DNA of 5,657 nucleotides from Candidatus Thalassarchaeaceae archaeon (GTDB lineage: Archaea > Thermoplasmatota > Poseidoniia > Poseidoniales > Thalassarchaeaceae). The notes beneath the pieces were generated by a model that worked only from the letters and a program-made list of their open reading frames with translations, did no database searches and was not told the origin of the DNA. Made by a program: the position numbers and the translations under genes. Location: NCBI GenBank assembly GCA_029250565.1, contig JAQXFA010000020.1, positions 1 through 5,657 of the forward strand, in the 5' to 3' direction. Below, piece after piece: positions 1 to 5,345 of this stretch. How positions within the stretch are numbered: position 1 is the stretch's first letter; each line of letters begins with the position of its first letter.

Positions 1-408
1 TGGGTTGATTGGGATATCAAAGCTGGTACTGATGAAATGGGCTTAGCCTATCCATGGTTGGAAAATTCAGATGCTTCGGGGGTTGATGCATCACTTAGCG
101 GAGAGACAATTGTAGGTGGCTGGTCAATCAATTCTGATGAAGGATATGCAATCACTTCCTACGGTCGTGTGGTGTATTATTACCCTCCTCAAAATACAAT
201 TTCAGAAAACCTAGCTGCATCCCTTGCTCCGATGCTTGTTATTATCGCAGTGCCAGGTGTTGTTCTAGGATTGATTTACATGAGTTCTCCCGCTTTACAG
301 AAAAGATACATGGCTTGGTCAAATGGTCGTTTGGCTGCAAAGAGAGAGGCGGCTAAAGCGAGTAAAGGCAAATCGCAAGGTAAAGCAAGAAAGGGTGCTA
401 AAAAGTGA
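1..408 (+). CDS. C-terminal part of a membrane-anchored surface protein (5' end outside window)
   Basis: The frame is open from base 1 to the TGA at 406-408, giving 135 visible residues, so the gene begins upstream of the window; the ATG at 37 lies inside the gene and is not needed as a start. The first ~70 visible residues are polar, rich in Gly, Ser, Asp and aromatics (for example SYGRVVYYYPP), as in an extracytoplasmic beta-rich domain. One hydrophobic helix follows at about residues 71-94 (LAPMLVIIAVPGVVLGLIYM). The protein ends in a strongly basic tail of Lys, Ala and Gly (ending KGKSQGKARKGAKK). The positive tail after the helix predicts outside N-terminus, inside C-terminus. I do not recognise a family and assign no function; the missing N-terminal part would decide it. 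The reading frame is well supported by composition. Confidence 0.8.
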   Translation, partial: WVDWDIKAGTDEMGLAYPWLENSDASGVDASLSGETIVGGWSINSDEGYAITSYGRVVYYYPPQNTISENLAASLAPMLVIIAVPGVVLGLIYMSSPALQKRYMAWSNGRLAAKREAAKASKGKSQGKARKGAKK

Positions 409-463
409 AGCAACAGACTCAATCGGAGCATTGATGAGCCGTTGCAGGCCGCAGATAGTCAAG

Positions 464-468
464 GGTGA
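464..468 (+). promoter_or_regulatory. Ribosome binding site GGTGA for gcdH
   Basis: GGTGA matches the anti-Shine-Dalgarno end of 16S rRNA (…CACCUCC…) and lies 5 nt before ATG 474. It overlaps the alternative GTG codon at 465, which makes ATG 474 the better start. Confidence 0.55.
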
Positions 469-473
469 CAGAG

Positions 474-1646
474 ATGGTGTACGAAGCACTTGATTTCTAT
501 GATCTTGATTCACAACTTAGTGAAGAGGAAATAATGGTCCGCGATATGGTTCGCGACTGGGTTGATGATGAAGTAATTCCAAAAATCGAAAAGGCTTGCA
601 GCGAGGGTGTTTTTCCTGACGAATGGCGCGTAGCACTTGGTGAAATGGGGGTACTTGGCGCACCACTAGAAGGATATGGTTGCCCGGGTCTTTCCTACGT
701 TGCTTACGGTGTCATTTGCCGTGAACTAGAACGTGGTGACTCTGGTCTCCGTTCGTTTGCAAGTGTGCAGGGTTCTCTAGCAATGTATCCAATTTGGGAC
801 TTTGGTAGTGAAGAACAAAAAAACAAATATTTACCGAAAATGGCATCGGGTGATTTAATCGGATGTTTTGGATTGACTGAGCCAGATTATGGCTCCAATC
901 CAGGTGACATGATTACTAGGGCTGAGGACAAAGGCGACCATTACTTGTTGAATGGTGCAAAAATGTGGATTACCAATGGTACGATTTCTGACTTGGCAGT
1001 AGTGTGGGCAAAATTAGATGGCGTCATTCGTGGTTTCATTGTTGAAACCGGTGATGAAGGATACTCCGCTCCTGAGATGACTGGGAAGCACTCGCTGAAG
1101 GCTAGTGTGACTAGTGAGTTGGTGTTCCAAGATTGCAAGATTCCGAAAGACAGGATTCTGCCGGGTGTGAAGGGGCTGAAGGGGCCTTTCTCTTGCTTAA
1201 ACAACGCACGCTACGGAATTTCGTGGGGTGCGATTGGGGCTGCCCAAGCGTGCTTCAGTTCAGCAAAGGAATATTCGCTTTCGCGAATTCAATTTGACCA
1301 CCCAATCGCTTCTTACCAACTTGTGCAGAATAAGTTGGCTTGGATGCTTAGAGAGATCACCAAGGGACAGTTGCTAGCACTTGAGTTAGGCCGCAAGAAG
1401 GATGATGGCTCATGGATACCAGAACACATTTCACTCGCTAAGATGAACAATGTTGACATCGCTCTTGAAATCGCTAGAGAGGCTAGAGATATTCATGGTG
1501 CAAATGGAATTTTAGACGAGTACTGCATCATGCGACATATGGCTAATTTAGAATCCGTCAAGACTTACGAAGGCACTCACGATATTCACAATTTGATTCT
1601 AGGACGCCATATCACTGGCATCCAGAGTTTCACTCGCTCTCTTTGA
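474..1646 (+). CDS. gcdH: Glutaryl-CoA dehydrogenase (FAD-dependent, decarboxylating)
   Basis: This acyl-CoA dehydrogenase family flavoenzyme of 390 residues converts glutaryl-CoA to crotonyl-CoA plus CO2 in lysine/tryptophan catabolism and passes electrons to ETF. The match to human GCDH, recalled from memory, is strong throughout: GYGCPGLSYVAYG, RELERGDSGLRS, GCFGLTEPDYGS, LNNARYGISWG, RDIHGANGI and TYEGTHDIHNLILGR. Residues specific to the subfamily are present: the catalytic base Glu366 in TYEGTHDIH (human mature Glu370), Arg93 in GLRS (human Arg94, which binds the glutaryl carboxylate) and its partner Glu86 (human Glu87). Domain order is the usual helical N domain (to ~130), beta barrel (~131-230) and helical C domain. 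Length is normal and nothing is truncated. I chose ATG 474 because GGTGA precedes it by 5 nt; an in-frame GTG at 465 would add three residues. A terminator follows directly, and etfBA lies downstream. The protein is probably cytoplasmic. Confidence 0.93.
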   Translation: MVYEALDFYDLDSQLSEEEIMVRDMVRDWVDDEVIPKIEKACSEGVFPDEWRVALGEMGVLGAPLEGYGCPGLSYVAYGVICRELERGDSGLRSFASVQGSLAMYPIWDFGSEEQKNKYLPKMASGDLIGCFGLTEPDYGSNPGDMITRAEDKGDHYLLNGAKMWITNGTISDLAVVWAKLDGVIRGFIVETGDEGYSAPEMTGKHSLKASVTSELVFQDCKIPKDRILPGVKGLKGPFSCLNNARYGISWGAIGAAQACFSSAKEYSLSRIQFDHPIASYQLVQNKLAWMLREITKGQLLALELGRKKDDGSWIPEHISLAKMNNVDIALEIAREARDIHGANGILDEYCIMRHMANLESVKTYEGTHDIHNLILGRHITGIQSFTRSL

Positions 1647-1686
1647 ACAAAAGAGAGCAAGAATTTGGTTTTTTGAATTATTTTTT
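1636..1686 (+). terminator. Hairpin plus T-tract terminator of gcdH, overlapping its stop codon
   Basis: GCTCTCTTT (1636-1644) pairs perfectly with AAAGAGAGC (1650-1658) around a 5-nt loop GAACA. The stop codon TGA (1644-1646) starts in the stem and finishes in the loop. Two runs of six T follow at 1669-1674 and 1681-1686. The T-runs alone fit archaeal oligo-T termination, and the stem plus T-runs resembles an intrinsic terminator, though the first run begins 10 nt after the stem. This suggests gcdH transcription ends before etfB. Confidence 0.65.
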
Positions 1687-1692
1687 CCGATT

Positions 1693-1707
1693 TGCTCTGT
1701 AAGAGCA
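1693..1707 (+). repeat. Small hairpin in the etfB leader
   Basis: TGCTCT (1693-1698) pairs with AGAGCA (1702-1707) around the 3-nt loop GTA, giving a perfect 6-bp stem. It lies just after the second T-run, about 50 nt before the etfB start, and reuses the GCTCT/AGAGC motif of the gcdH terminator stem. It could be a second, distal terminator element or a site in the etfB promoter/leader. No T-run follows it. The rest of the 1647-1757 gap is AT-rich, and I see no clear TATA box in it. Confidence 0.3.
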
Positions 1708-1757
1708 CATGTTTGTTTAGTCTAAATGTTCATAGAGGCATCCTAAGTCGCCACATC

Positions 1758-2498
1758 ATGGTAGAAATTGCCGTGTTGCTGAAGCAAGTACCCGACACCA
1801 ACGCCAAGATTGTTGTTGTCAACGGTCGTGTAGATGAATCTGCGATTGCAAGTTGGGTAACTAGCCCGTATGATGAATACGCTTTCGAGGCAGCATTGCA
1901 ACACACGGAAGCGGCTGGTGGTTCAGTCACTGCAATCACTTTGGGTCCAGCAAGAGCAGATAAGGTTCTGAAAGATGCTGCAGCACTTGGAGTCACCAAG
2001 TTGGTGCGTATTTGGCAAGATGACTGGCAAGATTTGGATTCCAATCAAGTTCAGTCTGCGCTCGCAAACGCTGTCACAGCGGCCGGCGCAGATTTGGTCT
2101 ACTGTGGTAAACAATCAGCAGACCGCAATCAAGGTTCTACAGGACCAGGGATTGCAGAAATTCTTGGCGCTGCTTGTATCACGGAAGTTAGTGAGTCCGA
2201 TTCAGCAGGATCCTACCTAAGACCAACTGCAAGTGGTAGCGAGAGAGTGACAGTGTCCTCTCCAGCAGTAGTAACTTTCACAAAAACTCAGCATGAGTTA
2301 CGCCGCCCGAATGTAAGAGGTATCATGATGGCAAAGCGGGCTCAAATTGAGGTAGTAGGCGGCGATGTTAGCGCATCACAAGTCAATTTCAACGGTCATT
2401 CATCTCCTGCTCAAAAACCACCGGGTAAGACCTACCAGGGCTCAGATAGTGTGCCAGAAGTTGTTGGGCTATTGCGTGATGAGGCGAAGGTGCTGTAG
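1758..2498 (+). CDS. etfB: Electron transfer flavoprotein beta subunit
   Basis: This 246-residue protein is the small subunit of the ETF heterodimer, which accepts electrons from acyl-CoA dehydrogenases such as the GcdH encoded upstream. Family marks are the N-terminal LLKQVPDTNAKI (residues 7-18), the nucleotide loop CGKQSADRNQGSTGPGIAE (116-134) and the C-terminal signature RRPNVRGIMMAKRA (182-195). The last contains the partner-docking recognition loop, where human Leu195 appears to correspond to Val186 by manual alignment. I chose ATG 1758 because the protein then begins MVEIAVLLKQVPD like other EtfB proteins; the frame stays open to a TTG at 1692, but those 22 residues have no family likeness. 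No good ribosome binding site sits close to the start; the nearest purine-rich stretch, AGAGG, is about 20 nt upstream. The stop codon overlaps the etfA ribosome binding site, so the pair is probably co-transcribed and translationally linked. The nucleotide loop departs from the human version (AIDDDCNQTG). Confidence 0.92.
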   Translation: MVEIAVLLKQVPDTNAKIVVVNGRVDESAIASWVTSPYDEYAFEAALQHTEAAGGSVTAITLGPARADKVLKDAAALGVTKLVRIWQDDWQDLDSNQVQSALANAVTAAGADLVYCGKQSADRNQGSTGPGIAEILGAACITEVSESDSAGSYLRPTASGSERVTVSSPAVVTFTKTQHELRRPNVRGIMMAKRAQIEVVGGDVSASQVNFNGHSSPAQKPPGKTYQGSDSVPEVVGLLRDEAKVL

Positions 2499-2502
2499 GA
2501 GG
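2497..2502 (+). promoter_or_regulatory. Strong ribosome binding site AGGAGG for etfA
   Basis: AGGAGG overlaps the last two bases of the etfB stop codon TAG. It lies 7 nt before ATG 2510 but only 1 nt before ATG 2504, so it favours 2510 as the etfA start. The overlap with the stop codon suggests translational coupling of etfB and etfA. Confidence 0.7.
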
Positions 2503-2509
2503 GATGAAG

Positions 2510-3433
2510 ATGGATATTACAATCATTGCAGAAACTCAAGGGGATAATTTACACCCCGTAACTAGCCAATTAGTTGGGGCGGCCACGTCCTTAGGTGCAT
2601 CACCTACAGTCCTATGTGCAGGGGGAGCCGGCGCAGACACTGCGGCTGGAATCGCCGGCGTGGGGAAAGTTCTCTCAGTTGTTGGAGATTGTTTCTCAAC
2701 ATTTGATGGCGGTGCTTGGGCTGCAGCTTTTGATGCAGCGGCTGGGGCTGGTGTCATCATAGGGGCGGCTAGCGCTCAAGGCAGAGATGTGGTTGCAAGA
2801 ATCGCAGCACGCCGTGGTGTACCTGTGGTACAGGATGTTGTAGCAATTTCACAAGGTTTGACAATGACTCACCCGATTTATTCTGGAAAAGCTATGCAAG
2901 AAGTCACCATTGGTGGCGATTGTGCAGTCACACTTCGCTCAAACACCTTCCCTCCTGCTGGAGATGGCGGTAGCGCAGAATCTGCCACTGTTCAGCAAAG
3001 TGGTGATGTGAAAATTGCAGTTCAAGAAGCAATTGCAAAGGCTAGCGCAAGACTCGATGTTTCCGATGCAGACATCATTATCTCAGGGGGCAGAGGAATG
3101 GGTAGTCCAGATAATTTTGAGCATTTGTACTCACTTTCAGATAAGTTAGGGGCTGCGGTCGGTGCTAGCCGAGCAGCAGTAGATACATGGGATGAAATCC
3201 CACACTCTATGCAAGTTGGTCAAACTGGAAAGACAGTAAATCCAAGTCTCTACATTGCAGTTGGTATTTCAGGTGCAATCCAGCATTTGGCGGGAATGCG
3301 TACCAGCAAATACATTGTTGCAATCAATAAAGATCCAGAGGCACCAATTTTCAAGATAGCCGATTACGGCATTGTTTCAACTTGGGAAGAGGCGCTACCA
3401 ATACTTGGCGATGAAATCGCTAAAATTCTCTGA
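2510..3433 (+). CDS. etfA: Electron transfer flavoprotein alpha subunit (FAD-binding)
   Basis: This 307-residue protein is the large ETF subunit, which carries the FAD that receives electrons from acyl-CoA dehydrogenases and passes them to ETF:quinone oxidoreductase. The N-terminal domain (~1-165) is Ala/Gly-rich. The C-terminal FAD domain is highly conserved: SGGRGMG (192-198), GASRAAVD (218-225), QVGQTGK (235-241), YIAVGISGAIQH (248-259) and INKDPEAPIF (272-281). By comparison with the human protein, Arg195, Ser220, Arg221, Thr239 and His259 match human Arg223, Ser248, Arg249, Thr266 and His286, so the flavin site looks intact. ASRAAVD and YIAVGISGAIQH read like the human/Paracoccus type ETF rather than the bifurcating type, an inference from remembered sequences. 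The start at ATG 2510 is set by the AGGAGG site; ATG 2504 would add two residues. It lies 11 nt after etfB and is 77 nt before kbl. Confidence 0.94.
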   Translation: MDITIIAETQGDNLHPVTSQLVGAATSLGASPTVLCAGGAGADTAAGIAGVGKVLSVVGDCFSTFDGGAWAAAFDAAAGAGVIIGAASAQGRDVVARIAARRGVPVVQDVVAISQGLTMTHPIYSGKAMQEVTIGGDCAVTLRSNTFPPAGDGGSAESATVQQSGDVKIAVQEAIAKASARLDVSDADIIISGGRGMGSPDNFEHLYSLSDKLGAAVGASRAAVDTWDEIPHSMQVGQTGKTVNPSLYIAVGISGAIQHLAGMRTSKYIVAINKDPEAPIFKIADYGIVSTWEEALPILGDEIAKIL

Positions 3434-3485
3434 AGTAGTAAATTATCTGCTTGTAGAATCCTAAGTTATGTGCGCAATCAAAAAG

Positions 3486-3509
3486 AGGTGGGCGCGTAGT
3501 TGCCCACTT
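3486..3509 (+). promoter_or_regulatory. Hairpin immediately before the kbl start codon, enclosing a GAGGTG element
   Basis: Bases 3486-3494 (AGGTGGGCG) pair with 3501-3509 (TGCCCACTT) in a continuous 9-bp stem with two G·U pairs and a 6-nt loop CGTAGT; the core GTGGGC/GCCCAC is perfect. One base separates the stem from ATG 3511. The only Shine-Dalgarno-like sequence nearby, GAGGTG (3485-3490), lies mostly in the left arm, about 20 nt from the ATG. Folding would either hide it or bring it closer to the start. A DNA-level dyad operator is the alternative. No T-run follows, so a terminator for etfA is unlikely. Confidence 0.45.
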
Positions 3510-3510
3510 A

Positions 3511-4692
3511 ATGGCGAGAGATATCCCGTGGATGCGCGAGCGTTTCGAAGCGCTGAAATCGCAAAACCTACTGTGGGAGCCACCTACTCTAGAATCAGCC
3601 AGCACGCCTAGTTGTACAGTTGATGGTAAAGAGATGATAATGCTCTCAGCCAACAATTATCTGAATTTGACTACTCATCCAAAAGTGGTTGCCGCATCAA
3701 TCGCAGCCACAGAAGAATACGGAGTTGGAAGTGGCTCAGTTAGAGCCATCAGTGGCACTATGGATATTCACTTAGAAGCCGAGAAAAAAGTCGCTGAATT
3801 CAAGGGTGTAGAAGCATCTCTAATCTATTCGGCAGGATATACTGCAAACGTTGGACTAATCCCTACTTTAGTTACGGGGAAACAGGATGTTATCATCTCA
3901 GATGAATTAAATCATGGCTCAATTATTGATGGAGTCCGCCTAACCAAAGCAAGCCGCGCAGTCTACCCACACAACGATGTTGGCGCCTTAGAAGAAGTAC
4001 TTCGTCAGCACTCGGGAAGTGAGCGCAAACTAATCATTACTGATGGTGTATTTTCAATGGACGGAGATGTTGCACCTCTAGACGAGATAACCGAATTAGC
4101 CGAGGAGCACGGAGCTATGGTATTCGTAGACGATTGTCACGGTGAGGGTGTTTTGGGTGATGGTGGCGCAGGAATTGTTGATCATTTCAAATTACAGGGA
4201 CGGGTTGACTTTGAAATCGGGTCTTTCTCAAAGGCTCTTGGTGTTCAAGGAGGAATAGTTGCGGGTAGTGAACAAGTCCGTAATCATGCATTGAATCACT
4301 CTCGTTCATGGTTGCTTTCAGGGAGCCAACCACCAGGGGTTGCAGCGGCTCAAAAGGCAGCTGTTGAGGTGTTGATGGAGGAACCAGAGCATCATGCTAG
4401 GTTGTGGGAAAACACCGATAGATTCCGCCGTGAAATGGAATCTCTTGGCTTCGATTTAGGTATGTCAACAACACCTATTATTCCAGTTATGTGTGGCGAA
4501 TCTTCAGTTGCTAAGCAGTTATCTGCAGAGATGCGCAAACTCGGTGTTGTTGTCGGTGCGATTGTATTCCCAATGGTGGCGAGAGATAAAGCGCGGGTGC
4601 GTAATCAATTGTCAACTGGATTGACAGATGAGCAATTAGATGAGATTTTAATCGCTTACGAAACCGCTGGCAAAATTGTGAACTTAATTTGA
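3511..4692 (+). CDS. kbl: Glycine C-acetyltransferase / 2-amino-3-ketobutyrate CoA ligase (PLP-dependent)
   Basis: This 393-residue alpha-oxoamine synthase (aminotransferase fold type I) probably interconverts 2-amino-3-oxobutyrate plus CoA with glycine plus acetyl-CoA, the step after threonine dehydrogenase. Visible landmarks are LSANNYLNL (45-53), GVGSGSVRAISGT (71-83), DELNHGSIIDG (131-141) with the PLP-stacking His135, TDGVFSMDGDVAPL (177-190), VDDCH (206-210) with Asp207 and His210, and GSFSKALG (237-244) with the PLP lysine at 241. Near the C-terminus KARVR (360-364) provides the likely carboxylate-binding Arg364. The length and N-terminal layout match the KBL clade common in bacteria. 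Relatives making 8-amino-7-oxononanoate, 5-aminolevulinate or sphingoid bases share this fold, so substrate assignment is less certain than family. DDCHGEG differs from the usual DDAH/DEAH-S/A-SG. The start at ATG 3511 gives the expected N-terminus. The gene ends in tandem in-frame stops TGATGA. Confidence 0.88.
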   Translation: MARDIPWMRERFEALKSQNLLWEPPTLESASTPSCTVDGKEMIMLSANNYLNLTTHPKVVAASIAATEEYGVGSGSVRAISGTMDIHLEAEKKVAEFKGVEASLIYSAGYTANVGLIPTLVTGKQDVIISDELNHGSIIDGVRLTKASRAVYPHNDVGALEEVLRQHSGSERKLIITDGVFSMDGDVAPLDEITELAEEHGAMVFVDDCHGEGVLGDGGAGIVDHFKLQGRVDFEIGSFSKALGVQGGIVAGSEQVRNHALNHSRSWLLSGSQPPGVAAAQKAAVEVLMEEPEHHARLWENTDRFRREMESLGFDLGMSTTPIIPVMCGESSVAKQLSAEMRKLGVVVGAIVFPMVARDKARVRNQLSTGLTDEQLDEILIAYETAGKIVNLI

Positions 4693-4706
4693 TGATTAAT
4701 CATCAA
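4689..4706. repeat. Perfect 18-bp palindrome at the convergent gene junction
   Basis: TTGATGATTAATCATCAA is identical to its reverse complement, with the centre between 4697 and 4698. It contains the kbl stop (TGA 4690-4692), the 3-nt gap, and the stop and last codons of the minus-strand membrane gene (Ile-Asp-Asp-stop). It could serve both directions as a termination element or be a protein binding site. As RNA it has no unpaired loop, so the innermost pairs would open. Confidence 0.6.
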
Positions 4707-5280
4707 TAGCATTCACAGCATCTACAAGTTCTTGCTCCATTTCCATTTGGCCAAGTTCAACTTTTGATGGACCAAATGGGTCTTTTCCATCTTCTAACAT
4801 CGTTAGCATCCTGTAACGAGGAGCCCAGGAAAGATGCACATAAATTGGCCCGGGTGCAAGCATTAGCAACCACGCTAATACCTCTGGGATTTGAGGGGTC
4901 AAATCCATCCAACTACCTAGCAAGATGATGAATCCAACAAAAGGCATGGTGAAAAGTACGGTTCTTGGTGGTGTTATTGGTGGGCGTTGGAAAAATTTGC
5001 TAATCAAGGATGAAAATTGTCCTGCTAATGCTAATCCAAGGGCGATACTCAAACCTCTGAAGGCGACTTCTCTAAACCACAAATCAATATCCCAAAGTTG
5101 GTGGTATCCAATTGGAATAATCAAGGCAGCCGTTAGTAGCAAACCATAGAATGCTCCCACAATCGCTGGATGACTTACAGAAAGTGGCCAAGATGCAAAA
5201 CGCTGGGACATTGGAGAGCCCAATAGCATCTCAGTTTGCGCTTCATCAAGCGACTCTAAACGCTGGCGCCACGAGTCCAT
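4696..5280 (-). CDS. Uncharacterised four-helix membrane protein
   Basis: This 194-residue protein matches no family I recognise. Four hydrophobic segments are visible at about 38-58 (AIVGAFYGLLLTAALIIPIG), 74-94 (LSIALGLALAGQFSSLI), 108-125 (VLFTMPFVGFIILLGSW) and 132-151 (PEVLAWLLMLAPGPIYVHL). The loop between helices 2 and 3 (KFFQRPPITPPR) is basic and should be cytoplasmic, which puts both termini inside. The N-terminal 37 residues are polar, and the C-terminal tail (~152-194) is acidic and ends MEMEQELVDAVNAIDD. ATG 5280 has AGGA 7 nt upstream. The gene follows the 5337-5657 gene on the same strand by 56 nt and may be co-transcribed with it. It converges on kbl, with the stop codons 3 nt apart. 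No catalytic or metal-binding motif is evident. An open frame on the opposite strand is a shadow. Confidence 0.85.
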   Translation of the reverse strand: MDSWRQRLESLDEAQTEMLLGSPMSQRFASWPLSVSHPAIVGAFYGLLLTAALIIPIGYHQLWDIDLWFREVAFRGLSIALGLALAGQFSSLISKFFQRPPITPPRTVLFTMPFVGFIILLGSWMDLTPQIPEVLAWLLMLAPGPIYVHLSWAPRYRMLTMLEDGKDPFGPSKVELGQMEMEQELVDAVNAIDD

Positions 5281-5287
5281 ATTGTAT

Positions 5288-5291
5288 TCCT
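5288..5291 (-). promoter_or_regulatory. Ribosome binding site AGGA for the membrane protein gene
   Basis: Read on the minus strand, TAGGAATACAAT precedes ATG 5280. AGGA is 7 nt from the start codon, a normal spacing, and supports this start. Confidence 0.5.
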
Positions 5292-5297
5292 ACTGAC

Positions 5298-5345
5298 TGA
5301 ACAGCATTAACATTCACGTTGAACAGGGAGCGCGCATCACTGTTC
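5298..5345. repeat. Three GAACAG motifs (two direct, one inverted) in the minus-strand intergenic gap
   Basis: TGAACAG occurs at 5298-5304 and 5320-5326, 22 bp apart or about two helical turns. The inverted form CTGTTC lies at 5340-5345, within the last codons of the upstream gene. In the minus-strand transcript, the copies at 5340-5345 and 5321-5326 could pair as a 6-bp stem with a 14-nt loop just after the stop codon. No T-run follows. This may be a weak hairpin or operator, or chance. Confidence 0.25.

Noticed and set aside
410..445. Imperfect stem GCAAC/GTTGC with an inner CTCA/TGAG pairing between the first gene and gcdH
   Set aside because: The inner part is broken by mismatches and offers two competing registers, and no T-run follows; it is too weak to call a terminator.
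941..1204. Minus-strand open frame inside gcdH
   Set aside because: It is antisense to the conserved beta-barrel part of GcdH and has no independent support.
1692..1757. In-frame extension of etfB back to a TTG codon
   Set aside because: The added 22 residues show no EtfB likeness and run through the leader hairpin; the family N-terminus MVEIAVLLKQVPD starts at ATG 1758.
2536..2760. Minus-strand open frame inside etfA
   Set aside because: It is antisense to strongly conserved EtfA sequence, rich in Pro/Ala as expected from reversed GC-rich codons, with no ribosome binding site or family likeness.
3425..3459. Inverted repeat ATTCT/AGAAT around the end of etfA
   Set aside because: Only five base pairs with a 25-nt loop, no extension and no T-run.
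3434..3510. Possible tRNA in the 77-nt gap between etfA and kbl
   Set aside because: The length is suggestive, but neither strand shows a TTCGA-type T-loop, acceptor pairing or an anticodon arm.
3420..3656. Minus-strand open frame across the etfA-kbl gap
   Set aside because: It overlaps the conserved kbl N-terminal coding region in antisense and shows no recognisable protein features.
4925..5149. Plus-strand open frame opposite the four-helix membrane protein
   Set aside because: It is a shadow of the membrane gene, which has its own ribosome binding site and four clear hydrophobic segments.
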